Below are positions 9,260 to 18,124 of a stretch of 64,000 nucleotides of DNA, piece by piece. Source of the DNA: Cognatilysobacter xinjiangensis. Its GTDB lineage: Bacteria; Pseudomonadota; Gammaproteobacteria; Xanthomonadales; Xanthomonadaceae. The notes beneath the pieces are model-generated. The model was not told the DNA's origin. It saw only the letters and a list, made by a program, of their open reading frames with translations, and ran no database searches. How positions within the stretch are numbered: position 1 is the stretch's first letter; each line of letters starts with the position of its first letter. The stretch is taken from NCBI RefSeq assembly GCF_014651995.1, contig NZ_BMXY01000002.1, forward strand, positions 372,001 through 436,000, given 5' to 3'. The position numbers and the translations under genes are program-made.

Positions 9260-9742
9260 ATGGCCACTTCCGACAACTCGCATTCCAACCCGATCTCGCG
9301 CGCTTTCGCCAAGTTCTTCGAGCGTGGCGACGTGAGCCGCAAGCACGAAGACGCCGCGCCGGCGCCGCGCCAGGTGGTGCCGCAGCAGGCGGCGGCCCGC
9401 ACCGCGGCTGCGGCGCCCAGCGCCGCGGCGACGCCCGCTGCGCGTACGGCCACCGCGGCACCATCGACGCCCGCCAACGCGGTATCCGCGCAGGCGATGC
9501 CCGCGGCCGCGCCGTCGACCATCGCACCGGGCGCCGCCGCGGTATCGACGCAGGCCGCCGCCCAGCCGCGAACCTACACCGTCAGGGCCGGCGATTCGCT
9601 GTCGAAGATCGCGCAGCAGGTGTACGGCCGAGCCGACCTCTGGCCACGGATCTTCGAGGCCAATCGCGACACCGTGCGCGATGCGGACCTGATCCATCCG
9701 GGCCAGGTGCTGGTGATTCCCGACGCGACGACCCTGCACTGA
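9260..9742 (+). CDS. LysM domain protein
   Basis: 160 residues: a short polar N-terminus, a low-complexity Ala/Pro/Thr linker (about residues 32-100), and one C-terminal LysM domain (YTVRAGDSLSKIAQQVYG ... LIHPGQVLVIP). The LysM fold binds GlcNAc-containing peptidoglycan. No signal peptide is obvious, as in BON/LysM (YgaU-like) proteins, so it may act in the cytoplasm or leave by another route. An upstream ATG at 9197 would add 21 residues and is not favoured. Confidence 0.82.
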   Translation: MATSDNSHSNPISRAFAKFFERGDVSRKHEDAAPAPRQVVPQQAAARTAAAAPSAAATPAARTATAAPSTPANAVSAQAMPAAAPSTIAPGAAAVSTQAAAQPRTYTVRAGDSLSKIAQQVYGRADLWPRIFEANRDTVRDADLIHPGQVLVIPDATTLH

Positions 9743-9910
9743 GGCGTTGCGCGACGCGCGGACCGTCGCCCGCGCGTTGTCGGTCGCAGCGCCTCCCGGT
9801 CGTCGCAGCTCGGTGCTGAACGACGCGGCCACGCACCTTCAGGGAGGCCGCGTCGCGCCGATACCGTCGACGCGTCGCCCCTCCACCGGCGATCCGAACG
9901 GAGGGTCCGC

Positions 9911-11095
9911 ATGAGTCGCCTGCCGCCGACCAGCGCGTCCGTCTACCAGCGCACGCTCGAGCGCGGCTTTCCCGTACTGCGCTTCGAGCCCGTGCTGGAG
10001 GTCGAGTACCAGCGCTTCCACAGCCGCGCGCAACTGCAGCGCGTGCGCTGGGCGGGCTGGCTGGGCTTCGTGATCTTCGCCGCCTTCATCGGCCTCGATG
10101 TGGCGACGCTGCCGGCGGACGTGCATCGCTGGACGGTGCCGATCCGCGTGCTGCTGATCATGCCGGCGCTGCTGCTGGCGGTCGTTGCCAGCCATAGCCG
10201 CGGCTGGCGCACGCGCATGCGGCTGCCGATCTTCATCGCCGCGCTGTCCACCGGGCTCGGCACCGCTGCGGTGATCGCGGTGGGCCTGCAGCGCGGCCAT
10301 CCGCTGCCCTACGAGGGCATCCTGCTGGTCGCGATGGCGATCTACCTGCTGGCGAGCCCCGGCTGGTGGGGTGCGCTCGCGATCAACCTGCTCACGCTGG
10401 CGGCGGTGCTGGGCGCGGAGCTCGCCTGGCAGGCCGATGCGCAGGCCGGGCTCTACCAGGTCGTGTTCCTGCTGGCGGCCAACGTGGTCGGCGCGTCCGG
10501 CGGCTACTTCCTCGAGCACGGCGCGCGCTCGGTGTTCCTCGTGCAACGCATGCTCGACGAACGCGCGCGCCACGACGGCCTGACCGGCCTGCCCAACCGC
10601 GGCGCGCTGGACGAGCACCTCGCGCGCATCTGGCGGCAGGCGGTGCGCGAGCGCGCGGTGGTCGCGCTGGCGATGGTCGATGTCGATCATTTCAAGCGCT
10701 ACAACGACCGCTACGGCCATGCCGAGGGCGACGCGGCGCTGCAGGCGGTGGGTGCGGCGGTGGCCACGCAGGCGCGCCGCCCGCTCGACCTCGCCGCACG
10801 CTATGGCGGCGAGGAATTCATGCTGGTCTGGTACCGCGCGGCGGGCGTGGACCCGGCCGAGCTGGGCGAGGGCGTGCGCGAAGCGGTGGAAGCGCTGGCG
10901 CTGCCGCATGCCGACAGCCCGCGCGGGCACCTCACCGTCAGCGTGGGCGTGGCCGCTGCGCATGCCGGCCCGCAGGGGGCGGTGCAGGCGCTGATGGAGG
11001 CCGCCGACGCCGCTCTCTACGCCGCCAAGCAGCAGGGGCGCGACCGCGTGGCGGTGCAGGCCGCCCCATCCGCTGCAGCCTGCACCGTCGGCTGA
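9911..11095 (+). CDS. membrane diguanylate cyclase (GGDEF)
   Basis: 394-residue protein with about six TM helices (residues 47-215) and a cytoplasmic GGDEF domain starting at HDGLTGLPNRGAL. The active-site loop is RYGGEEFML, a catalytically competent GGEEF variant, with the Mg/GTP-binding DVDHFKRYND upstream. It should make c-di-GMP from two GTP. An RxxD inhibitory site five residues before GGEEF is not clear (LDLAARYGGEEF). A stand-alone receiver gene follows 300 bases downstream. Confidence 0.9.
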   Translation: MSRLPPTSASVYQRTLERGFPVLRFEPVLEVEYQRFHSRAQLQRVRWAGWLGFVIFAAFIGLDVATLPADVHRWTVPIRVLLIMPALLLAVVASHSRGWRTRMRLPIFIAALSTGLGTAAVIAVGLQRGHPLPYEGILLVAMAIYLLASPGWWGALAINLLTLAAVLGAELAWQADAQAGLYQVVFLLAANVVGASGGYFLEHGARSVFLVQRMLDERARHDGLTGLPNRGALDEHLARIWRQAVRERAVVALAMVDVDHFKRYNDRYGHAEGDAALQAVGAAVATQARRPLDLAARYGGEEFMLVWYRAAGVDPAELGEGVREAVEALALPHADSPRGHLTVSVGVAAAHAGPQGAVQALMEAADAALYAAKQQGRDRVAVQAAPSAAACTVG

Positions 11096-11400
11096 GGCCG
11101 TCACGGCGCGTTTCCGGGTCGCCGCCCAGTCTGGCGGCTCCGCGACGGACCGGACCGATGGCGCCTCACACCGACCACCGCAGCCCCGCCACGCGCGCCC
11201 GCGACCGCCGCGCGGCGGACGAGGAGAAGCGCGCGCTCTCGCACAAGCACCGCGACCGGCGTCCGGCCGACCGCCACGATCCGCCTGCGCCACCGCGCGA
11301 TCGAAGCTGACATCGCCGAAATGCGACGCGCATCGGCCTTCGACGCTCATGCGCCGTCGCTTCCGGCCGATACCGGGAAGATTCCCGGTTCTCCGCAGTG
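11096..11400 (+). other. 305-bp spacer
   Basis: Gap between the diguanylate cyclase and the receiver gene. It contains one weak small reading frame (11158-11310) and no clear terminator or promoter motif. Confidence 0.5.
11158..11310 (+). CDS. possible 50-aa basic peptide
   Basis: ATG at 11158 opens 50 codons encoding an extremely Arg/Asp/His-rich, hydrophilic peptide (RDRRAADEEKRALSHKHRDR). No ribosome site and no family match; the composition could be real for a disordered protein or a by-product of GC-rich sequence. Confidence 0.25.
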   Translation: MAPHTDHRSPATRARDRRAADEEKRALSHKHRDRRPADRHDPPAPPRDRS

Positions 11401-11760
11401 ATGACGCACGTCCTGATCGTCGAAGACGACACCACCATCCGTGACGGCCTCGCCGAGCTGCTCGAACTCGAGGGCTTCAGCGTGAGCCGCGCGGCGAACG
11501 GGCGCGAATCGCTGAGCCAGCTCAACGCGGGGCTGCGGCCCGACGTGATCGTGCTCGACCTGGTGATGCCGGTCATGGACGGGCTGCGCTTCCTCAAGAC
11601 CGTGCGTGGCTCGGCGCACGGCGACATTCCGGTGCTGGTGATGACGGCGGTGGGCGACCAGGTCGACCTCGCGAACCTGGCCGAGGACATAGGCTGCCCG
11701 GTCCTGTCCAAGACCGGCCCGCTGGAGCCGCTGCTGGCGGCGCTGCACGCGTTCGACTAG
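11401..11760 (+). CDS. stand-alone response regulator receiver
   Basis: CheY-like single receiver domain (about 119 residues). The acidic pair is at VEDD, the phospho-acceptor Asp in VIVLDLVMPVMDG, the switch Thr in VLVMTAVG, and the conserved Lys in SKTG (where KP is usual). There is no output domain. The first codon can be GTG at 11398 or ATG at 11401. Its partner kinase is not next to it; the nearest signalling gene is the upstream diguanylate cyclase. Confidence 0.85.
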   Translation: MTHVLIVEDDTTIRDGLAELLELEGFSVSRAANGRESLSQLNAGLRPDVIVLDLVMPVMDGLRFLKTVRGSAHGDIPVLVMTAVGDQVDLANLAEDIGCPVLSKTGPLEPLLAALHAFD

Positions 11761-11816
11761 CACCTGCGCAACGCCGACGGCCGTCGGGTTACAACGGGCG
11801 ACCCGACGGAGGCCCG

Positions 11817-12503
11817 ATGCCCGACACCGCCCTGTTCCCGCGCCCGCGCTGGCGCGCATTCCGCCATCCCTCCGGCTGGCTGCTGGCCGTGCAGCTGCTG
11901 AGCCTGCTGCTGTACGCGCAGCTGGGCGATGTCGACACGCAGGACCGCCGCGTGCTGTTCAGCGCGATCGCGCTGGTGGTGGTACCGCTCGCGGTCTGGG
12001 TGGTGCGCCGCAGCCCGTCGGTGAACTGGATCGCCTGGCTGCTCGCGGCGCCCGCGATCGCGCTGTCGGTGTCGGCGATCGCGTTCGACCGGCCGGACCT
12101 GGTGGTGTGGTCGTCGCTACTGGAATCGGCGCTGTACTTCTACGCGGCGGGCAGCCTGATCTCCTACATGCTGCACGATCACGTGGTCACCACCGACGAG
12201 CTCTACGCCTCCGGCGCGACGTTCACACTGGTGGCCTGGGCGTTCGCCTACGCGTATCTCGTCTGCCAGTCCTGGTATCCGGGCAGCTTCACCGGCGCGG
12301 TCGATCCCGAGCGACCACGCGTGTGGCTGGAGCTGCTGTTCCTCAGCGTGTCCACGCTTTCGGGCGTGGGCAACGGCGACATCGTGCCGATGCTGCCGCA
12401 GGCGCGCGTGCTGGTGATGCTCGAGCAGATGGCCGGCGTCGGCTACATCGCCATCGTGGTGTCGCGGGTGATCGGCCTGTCGATCGTGCGACGCCGCGAA
12501 TGA
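11817..12503 (+). CDS. ion channel family protein with atypical selectivity filter
   Basis: 228-residue inner-membrane protein with four to five N-terminal TM helices and a C-terminal pore module (Ion_trans_2): pore helix LELLFLSVSTLS, filter GVGNGDIVP, then a last TM helix. Potassium channels have TVGYGD; here the Thr and Tyr are replaced by Gly and Asn (GVGNGD). The G-x-G-D core is kept, so a pore is likely, but K+ selectivity is doubtful. No RCK or cyclic-nucleotide domain follows. It converges on the dedA-like gene. Confidence 0.75.
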   Translation: MPDTALFPRPRWRAFRHPSGWLLAVQLLSLLLYAQLGDVDTQDRRVLFSAIALVVVPLAVWVVRRSPSVNWIAWLLAAPAIALSVSAIAFDRPDLVVWSSLLESALYFYAAGSLISYMLHDHVVTTDELYASGATFTLVAWAFAYAYLVCQSWYPGSFTGAVDPERPRVWLELLFLSVSTLSGVGNGDIVPMLPQARVLVMLEQMAGVGYIAIVVSRVIGLSIVRRRE

Positions 12504-12504
12504 G

Positions 12505-13107
12505 TCAGTCCGCGTCGGGCCGGTAGCGCAGCACGCGCACCACGTAGGCCAGCACCAGTGCGCCGACGACGATCTTCGTGCCGGTGCCGAGGTATTCGCC
12601 GATGCGCTCGAAGTGATCGCCGGCGAGCTTGCCGAGGTACACCAGCGCCGCGGTCCACACGAGCGTGCCCAGCAGGCTCGCGGTGATGAACGGCACGAGC
12701 GGCATGCGGTGCACGCCGGCGGGAATCGAGATCAGCGAGCGCAGCCCGGGCACCATGCGGCAGCCGAACACGGCCCAGGCGCCGTGGCGGTCGAACCACT
12801 GCGTCACGCGGTCCACGTCGCGCGGCGACAGCGTGAGCCAGCGCCCGTGGCGGCGCGCGAAATCCTTGAGGCGGTCCTCGCCGTAACGCGAGCCCAGCCA
12901 GTACAGCAGCAGCGCGCCGGCCATCGCACCGAGGGTGCCCGCGACGATCGCGCCGACCAGCGTGAGCCGCCCCTGCGCGACCAGATAGCCGCTCAGGGGC
13001 AGCACCAGTTCCGAGGGGATCGGCGGGAACACGGTTTCCAGCAACGTCAGCAGCGCGATGCCGAAGTAGCCGAGCGATTGCAGTGTCTGCTGGACCCACT
13101 CGTCCAT
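12505..13107 (-). CDS. DedA family membrane protein
   Basis: 200-residue DedA/VTT (SNARE-associated) protein. Features are the N-terminal re-entrant segment ETVFPPIPSELVLPLSG with the conserved acidic residue, the F.R..PG motif seen as GCRMVPGLRSLISIPAG, and C-terminal TM helices. DedA proteins affect undecaprenyl-phosphate or phosphatidylethanolamine flipping and membrane potential homeostasis. It stands alone, converging on the channel gene. Confidence 0.9.
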   Translation of the reverse strand: MDEWVQQTLQSLGYFGIALLTLLETVFPPIPSELVLPLSGYLVAQGRLTLVGAIVAGTLGAMAGALLLYWLGSRYGEDRLKDFARRHGRWLTLSPRDVDRVTQWFDRHGAWAVFGCRMVPGLRSLISIPAGVHRMPLVPFITASLLGTLVWTAALVYLGKLAGDHFERIGEYLGTGTKIVVGALVLAYVVRVLRYRPDAD

Positions 13108-13230
13108 GCGGAACCCGGTGGCGGAAGAGACGGCAGCCTCGCACGGCCGTCATCAACGCCGGATGGACGTGCATCGCGCCGTCGCGGCACGCGCGCTAGC
13201 CTCGCGTCGATCCCGTCCCGGAGCCTTTCG

Positions 13231-13485
13231 ATGAAAGCCCTGCTCGCTATCGCCCCGCTGTTGCTCGCCACCACCGCCTGCGGCACCCGGGGCGCCACGC
13301 GCGAGGCCTCGGCGCCGCGCGCGATTCCGGTGGTCTGCAGCGCCGGACGCATGGACATCGAATGCTTCCGTCAGGCCAGCGAGATCTGCGGCCGCAAGGG
13401 CTACGACCTGTTCGATCTGCAGGGCCGGCCGGCGACGGCGAGCGACGCGCAGTACCGCGCGCTGGAGGCGCGTTGCCGCCCGTAG
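13231..13485 (+). CDS. small putative lipoprotein, 84 aa
   Basis: Type II signal sequence with lipobox LLATTAC (Cys at about residue 18), then an 66-residue mature part with three Cys. No domain recognised. The short leader holds GGAGCC before the ATG. It probably sits in the inner face of the outer membrane, since the residue after Cys is Gly, not Asp. Confidence 0.7.
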   Translation: MKALLAIAPLLLATTACGTRGATREASAPRAIPVVCSAGRMDIECFRQASEICGRKGYDLFDLQGRPATASDAQYRALEARCRP

Positions 13486-13569
13486 GCGCGGACGACACTA
13501 CCGCCGCGTTGACGGCGCACGTCGATACTGCACGGGACGCCGGCGATCCGCGCCGCGAAGGAAACGACC

Positions 13570-13725
13570 ATGCTCCGTGCGCTCGCCAAGATCGTCCTGA
13601 CCTATGCCGTCACCCGCGCGCTGAGCCGCGCCGGTGGCCGTGGCGGCCTGATCGATTCCGTGTTGGGCGGCAAGAAGAAGACCGGCACGCGTCGCCGCGG
13701 CGCCGCCCGCGGCCGCGCGCGCTGA
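13570..13725 (+). CDS. 51-aa hypothetical protein, basic C-terminus
   Basis: ATG at 13570 behind an AAGGAAA ribosome site opens 51 codons: an N-terminal amphipathic or hydrophobic helix (LRALAKIVLTYAVTRAL), a Gly-rich stretch, and a basic KKK/RRR tail. Similar short proteins are often annotated in this family of bacteria; no function known. The strong ribosome site and proper codon bias support it. Confidence 0.55.
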   Translation: MLRALAKIVLTYAVTRALSRAGGRGGLIDSVLGGKKKTGTRRRGAARGRAR

Positions 13726-13773
13726 GCCGCGGGCGGCCGTAGCATCCGGGCTCCATCGACGAGGGAGCCTGCG

Positions 13774-13977
13774 ATGACGTCCTATGCCTGCGCGAAGTGC
13801 GGGTGCACCGACTACAGCCGCAACGAGATCCGCACCGAAGGCGGCTGGCTGTCCGCCGCCTTCGACGTTTCCACCAACCGCTTCACCGCAGTGAGCTGCA
13901 CGCGCTGCGGCTACACCGAGTTCTATCGCGCCAACGCGAGCGGCGGCTCGCAGCTGTTCGACTTCCTGGTGTCGTAA
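13774..13977 (+). CDS. zinc-ribbon protein, 67 aa
   Basis: Small protein with two CxxC knuckles: CAKCGC near the N-terminus and CTRCGY near the C-terminus, separated by 35 residues. This matches the predicted Zn-ribbon nucleic-acid-binding family COG3478 (YtkA/YpzJ-like). The ATG at 13774 follows GAGGGAG. Binding partner unknown. Confidence 0.8.
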   Translation: MTSYACAKCGCTDYSRNEIRTEGGWLSAAFDVSTNRFTAVSCTRCGYTEFYRANASGGSQLFDFLVS

Positions 13978-13986
13978 CGGGGCGGC

Positions 13987-14520
13987 TCAGCCGCCGGCCG
14001 GATGCACGCGCAGCGCGAGCGCGGCGGCGATCTCGCGCATCGCGTCGTCGTCGCGGCTACGGGTGATCCAGCCCGCGTGCTCGTCACCACCGAGATCGCG
14101 CACCCACAGCGTGTAATGGTGCTCGCGCAGGCGGTCGAACGCGGTGTCGAGCAGGGCGGGCACGTCGGTGGCGTCCAAGTCCTCGTCGTCGTCGAGGTCC
14201 CAGTCGATGCGCAGGTTCCAGCGTGCGGCCAGCTCGTCCAGCGCCTCCATCGCGCCGTGCGTGTCGTCGGCGGCGACGCGGAAGCCGGCCTTCCAGTCGA
14301 TGACGTCCTGCAGGCGGTCGATCGCCGTGTCCACGTCCTGGCCTTCGTCGAGGCCTTCCTGCCAGGCCAGCAGCTGCGCGTGCGCGGCGTCCTCGTCGCC
14401 CGGGTTGATGAGCAGCAGCAGCTGCCAGATCACCGCTTCGAGCGCGGCCTCGTCGTCGAGGTCGGCGCCGGCGTCGAACGCCTGCGCGAAGTTGTCGTCG
14501 GGATCGAAGTCGGAATGCAT
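13987..14520 (-). CDS. acidic hypothetical protein (possibly DUF6630)
   Basis: 177-residue cytoplasmic protein with many Asp/Glu residues (DWDLDDDEDLDATD) and no Cys, signal or TM segment. The pattern of an acidic N-terminus followed by DLGGDEHAGWITRSRDDD resembles the DUF6630 family that is common in Xanthomonadaceae, but I am not certain. It converges on the zinc-ribbon gene with a 9-base gap. Confidence 0.65.
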   Translation of the reverse strand: MHSDFDPDDNFAQAFDAGADLDDEAALEAVIWQLLLLINPGDEDAAHAQLLAWQEGLDEGQDVDTAIDRLQDVIDWKAGFRVAADDTHGAMEALDELAARWNLRIDWDLDDDEDLDATDVPALLDTAFDRLREHHYTLWVRDLGGDEHAGWITRSRDDDAMREIAAALALRVHPAGG

Positions 14521-14589
14521 GGCGGGCTCGCCGGGGTGGGGGGGCGCATCATCGCGCCGGCGGCGTCGCGACGGAATGCCCGCGTCGCC

Positions 14590-15165
14590 TCAATCCGCCG
14601 ATCGCGTACGCGCGGCCAGCCGGAACAGCAGCGCCGACAGCAGCCAGGGCGCCATGAAGAACAGGGTGACGCCGACGGTATGCAGCGGCCCGTTCACCGG
14701 CAGGCCCCAGCCGCCGACCACCGCGACCACGCCCACCAGCGCATGCAGCGCGGCCACGACGAGCATCACCCGCGCCATGCGCGCGGTACGGAAGCGCACC
14801 AGCAGCGTGCCGACCGCAGCAGCGAGCGGAATGCCCATGAACATCGCATTGGCCGGATTGAAGCCGTCGCCGACCAGCCCCACCGCGAGGTTCGCCCACA
14901 CCATCGAGAAGCCGCCGAGTACCGCCACCGCGAAGGCCGCGCGCGACAGCCAGCCGCCCGACATCCGCGTCGCCAGCTCGAACGCGCCGCAGGTCAGCGC
15001 CAGCAGCACGCCCATGACCACGAAGTCCGAAGCGGTCCAGTTCACGCCGGTGTCGAAGCGCATGGCGATGGCCGGCACCAGCAGCAACGCGGCCGCGGTG
15101 GTCCAGATCGCAGCGCTCCAGCGGCCGCGCCAGGGCATCGCCCGTTCCCGGATCCACAGGGTCAT
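14590..15165 (-). CDS. multi-pass membrane protein, hypothetical
   Basis: 191 residues with five to six TM helices and little soluble sequence, starting with MTLWIRERAM at 15165. A much longer in-frame reading to 15750 runs through the neighbouring genes' antisense and is rejected. No family can be named with confidence. Confidence 0.7.
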   Translation of the reverse strand: MTLWIRERAMPWRGRWSAAIWTTAAALLLVPAIAMRFDTGVNWTASDFVVMGVLLALTCGAFELATRMSGGWLSRAAFAVAVLGGFSMVWANLAVGLVGDGFNPANAMFMGIPLAAAVGTLLVRFRTARMARVMLVVAALHALVGVVAVVGGWGLPVNGPLHTVGVTLFFMAPWLLSALLFRLAARTRSAD

Positions 15166-15269
15166 CGTCGCTCTCCTCGCTCCATCGCCGCGCATGCGGC
15201 ACCGGCGCAGCATCGCGCCGTCGCGTGAGCCGATGATGCGGCGTCGGTGAAGCGGGGAAGAAGTCGCGC

Positions 15270-15491
15270 TCAGCCCGGCCAGTAGCCGTCCGGCCAGCGC
15301 TGCATCACGGCGCGGTAGCTGTCGGGATCGACGTACCACATGCGCGGCGCGCGCCAGCCGATGCAGACCCCGTCGACGCGCAGGGTGAGCTGCATCGGGT
15401 TCTGTCCCAGCAGCGCGCACAGCTGCATCCAGTTGGGCGAAGTGATGGACACGAAGTCCTGCGGCGGGCGGGTCGATCGATGGGCGGCCAT
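15270..15491 (-). CDS. hypothetical protein, 73 aa
   Basis: Small soluble protein with several Trp residues (NWMQ, GWRA, MWYV, RWPDGYWPG). No family recognised. It lies in a region of leftward genes between the membrane protein and the receiver gene and has normal codon bias. Confidence 0.5.
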   Translation of the reverse strand: MAAHRSTRPPQDFVSITSPNWMQLCALLGQNPMQLTLRVDGVCIGWRAPRMWYVDPDSYRAVMQRWPDGYWPG

Positions 15492-15547
15492 GGCGCCAGT
15501 CTCGGCGCGTGCATCTCACGGGCTGAGATGCCTTGTATGACGCCGGC

Positions 15548-15949
15548 TTACGCCTCGTCGGTCGCCGCGCGCGACGCGAGCAGTCGGCGGATCGTGTCGA
15601 GCAGGCGCGTGGCCTCGAACGGCTTGCCGATGAACGCGTCGGCCAGCGACTCCAGCAATTGCGGCGGCCGCGGCACGGCGCTGACCATGATCGCCGGCGT
15701 GCGCGCGAGTCGCGGCTGCGCGCGCACGTGGCGCAGGAAGGTAAGGCCATCCATGCGCGGCATCATCTGGTCGGTGATGATCAGGTCGCAGTCCAGCGAC
15801 CGCAGCTTTTCCAGCGCCTGTACCGGGTTGGCCGCCGACACCACCGAGAAGCCCTCAAGCTCCAGCAGCAACTCGAGCGACTCGCGGATGCCCGGTTCGT
15901 CCTCGACCAGAAGGATGATGGGTGGCTGCGCCGGCGATCGCCCTGACAC
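15548..15949 (-). CDS. response regulator receiver downstream of KaiC-like gene
   Basis: CheY-like receiver of 133 residues without output domain: acidic triad VEDEPG, phospho-acceptor Asp in LIITDQMMPRMDG, switch Ser in MVSAV, and KP in IGKPF. It begins 3 bases after the stop of the KaiC-like ATPase, so both are almost surely one transcript. Phosphorylation might be coupled to the KaiC-like protein, as KaiC partners and receivers act together in several bacteria; that is inference. Confidence 0.88.
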   Translation of the reverse strand: MSGRSPAQPPIILLVEDEPGIRESLELLLELEGFSVVSAANPVQALEKLRSLDCDLIITDQMMPRMDGLTFLRHVRAQPRLARTPAIMVSAVPRPPQLLESLADAFIGKPFEATRLLDTIRRLLASRAATDEA

Positions 15950-15952
15950 GCC

Positions 15953-17410
15953 TCAGTCCCCCGCCGGGTCCTGTCCGGCTCCGGCGGTATCCGGCGAACG
16001 GGGATCGGCCGGCCCCTCGAGCGCGACGCCTTCGGACGTGATGTGGAACGCGTGCGCGCACGGGTCGAAATCGCTCTCCCGCACCTTCAGCACGGCGAAC
16101 GTGCGGCGCAGCCGCGCGCCGTCCTGCGCATACCGCAGCAGCAGGATGTTCTGCGCGATGGACGAGCGGTTGCCGGCCATGGTGAGCGCTTCGTGCCCGA
16201 AGATGTCCGGTACCTCGGATATGAAGATCGACGTGCAACCCATGTTGCGCAGCTCGTAGGTGAGCGCGGTGAGGAAGCGGCCGAGGCGCGGCGGATCCAG
16301 CGTCACCTTCTCGAACGCATCGAGCCCGTCGATCACCAGCCGCCGCACGCCCCGTTCGCGCACGCGGGCGAGCAGCGCGTGGCCGAGTTCGTCGATGTCG
16401 TGTTCGATCGGCGGATGCCAGGCGATTTCCACGCTGCCTTCCTCCACCCGCGCGGGCAGGTCAATGCCGCGCAGCGGCGCGATGCGCAGGCATTCGTCCG
16501 GCGATTCGTAGAACGTGAACAGCAGCCCCGGCTCCTGCGGCGAGCTGGCCGCGAGGAAGTGCAGGCCGAAGGTCGTCTTGCCCGTGCCCGATGCGCCCCA
16601 GAGCAGCGTGTTGGAATTGGCCGGCAGGCCGCCGCCGAACAGCGTGTCGACCTTGGCCAGGCCGGTCGGCACGCGCGCATGCCCGGCGGGCAGGCGCGGC
16701 TGGTGGCCGAGATAGGACTCCAGGCGTGGAAACACCTCGACGCCGCCGGTGGAGATGCGCAGTCGATGACGGCCGGGAATGAAGCCGCTGCCGCGCAGCT
16801 TGTGCACCTCGACATGGCGCGACGAACGATGCGCGCCGTCCTCGCGGCCAAGCTCGATCCAGCCGTCCACCATCGTGTATTCGGGGCTGTCCGATGCGCG
16901 GCGGCTGTTGGTCAGCAGCAGCACCGTGCAGCCCATCAGCTCGGCCTGAAGCGCGAGGTCGTTGACGAACTTGCGGTACTCGCTCTCCGACAGGCCCGCA
17001 TCGGCCAGCACGAAAAGCCCGTCGAGCACGACGAGGTCGGCGCGGTGGCTGCGCGCCTCGGCCGCCATCAGCTGCAGCAGCGCGCGCGCGCCTTCCTCCA
17101 TCAGCACCGAGTAGCCGCTGATGTAGTGGATGGTCTCGCCGATGTCGCCGTGGTCGAAGAACCGCATCGGCGTGAGCGCGCTGGTCATCCGGCCGTGCGA
17201 CTCGGACAGCAGCGTGATGTACACGGTGCGCCCGCCGCTGCGCGCGTTGGCGAAGGCCATCTGGTTCGCGAGCGTCGTCTTGCCCGCGCCCGGCGTGCCC
17301 TGGAAGATCGCCACCGAGCCACGCATGAAGCCGCCGCCCAGCACGCGGTCTAGGCCGGCGTCGCCGGTGGAGACGCGGCCGGCCTTCGCTTGGTCGTCGT
17401 GGGTGTCCAT
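15953..17410 (-). CDS. KaiC-like dual RecA-domain ATPase
   Basis: 485-residue protein with two tandem KaiC/RecA domains, as in cyanobacterial KaiC (about 519 aa). Walker A motifs are at residues 38-46 (GTPGAGKTT) and 272-280 (GASGTGKTT); Walker B-like strands are DLVVLDG and RLVIDGLD. The domain boundaries carry the KaiC-type entry sequences STGDAGLDRVLGGG and PTGLAKVDTLFGGG. No kaiA or kaiB gene is nearby; instead a receiver follows directly. Role may be ATP-driven signalling or stress timing, not proven circadian. Confidence 0.88.
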   Translation of the reverse strand: MDTHDDQAKAGRVSTGDAGLDRVLGGGFMRGSVAIFQGTPGAGKTTLANQMAFANARSGGRTVYITLLSESHGRMTSALTPMRFFDHGDIGETIHYISGYSVLMEEGARALLQLMAAEARSHRADLVVLDGLFVLADAGLSESEYRKFVNDLALQAELMGCTVLLLTNSRRASDSPEYTMVDGWIELGREDGAHRSSRHVEVHKLRGSGFIPGRHRLRISTGGVEVFPRLESYLGHQPRLPAGHARVPTGLAKVDTLFGGGLPANSNTLLWGASGTGKTTFGLHFLAASSPQEPGLLFTFYESPDECLRIAPLRGIDLPARVEEGSVEIAWHPPIEHDIDELGHALLARVRERGVRRLVIDGLDAFEKVTLDPPRLGRFLTALTYELRNMGCTSIFISEVPDIFGHEALTMAGNRSSIAQNILLLRYAQDGARLRRTFAVLKVRESDFDPCAHAFHITSEGVALEGPADPRSPDTAGAGQDPAGD

Positions 17411-17584
17411 CAGTCAGGTCCGGATGACCCGATCGGGTCGGCATGGGCGCCGAGCGCGCGGCGCGTGGGAGCATACCCGTTCGGCGGCGTCCACCTTCAT
17501 GCGGCTTGAACACCATCGCGGCAGGATCGCCGGATCGCGCCGGGATGCATCGCAGGCATCCGCAGGCCCAATGTCGAGACTCCG

Positions 17585-18070
17585 ATGAACACCGCCCCTG
17601 CCTTCCGCTCGCCCACCGGCTTCGACCTTGCACCACCGGCGCCCGAGCAACGCCGCGCGCTCGAGGCCTCGCTCACGCCCGACGAGCGCCACGTGCTGCT
17701 CGAGCACGGCACCGAGTCGCCGTTCTGCGGCGTGCTGCTGGAGAACAAGGAGCCCGGCGCCTACTGCTGCAGGCTCTGCGGCCTGCCGCTGTTCCGCTCC
17801 GGCGAAAAGTTCGACTCGCGCAGTGGCTGGCCGAGCTTCACGTCGCCGGTCGACGAATCGCACCTGCAGTTCGTCGAGGACCGCAGCTACGGCATGCTGC
17901 GCACCGAGATACGCTGCGCGCGCTGCGGCAGCCACCAGGGCCACGTGTTCGACGACGGCCCGCCGCCGACGGGCCTGCGCTTCTGCATCAACTCTGTGTC
18001 GCTGCGTTTCGTGCGCGCGGACGAGGCGCTGCCCGATCCGCTCGGTCGCGGCGATCGCCTCGGCGGCTAG
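17585..18070 (+). CDS. msrB: peptide-methionine (R)-S-oxide reductase MsrB
   Basis: Reduces methionine-R-sulfoxide in proteins. Catalytic Cys134 lies in RFCINSVSL. The structural zinc is held by C62/C65 (CRLC) and C111/C114 (CARC). GWPSF and the GHVFDDGP segment are also conserved. At 161 residues it has the usual length, with a slightly long N-terminus. A signal peptide is absent, so the enzyme is cytoplasmic. The KaiC-like gene diverges from it. Confidence 0.93.
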   Translation: MNTAPAFRSPTGFDLAPPAPEQRRALEASLTPDERHVLLEHGTESPFCGVLLENKEPGAYCCRLCGLPLFRSGEKFDSRSGWPSFTSPVDESHLQFVEDRSYGMLRTEIRCARCGSHQGHVFDDGPPPTGLRFCINSVSLRFVRADEALPDPLGRGDRLGG

Positions 18071-18124
18071 ACCGGCCTTCGCACCGCATCGCCGGCCACG
18101 CGGCTAGCCTGCACGCTCTCGTGG

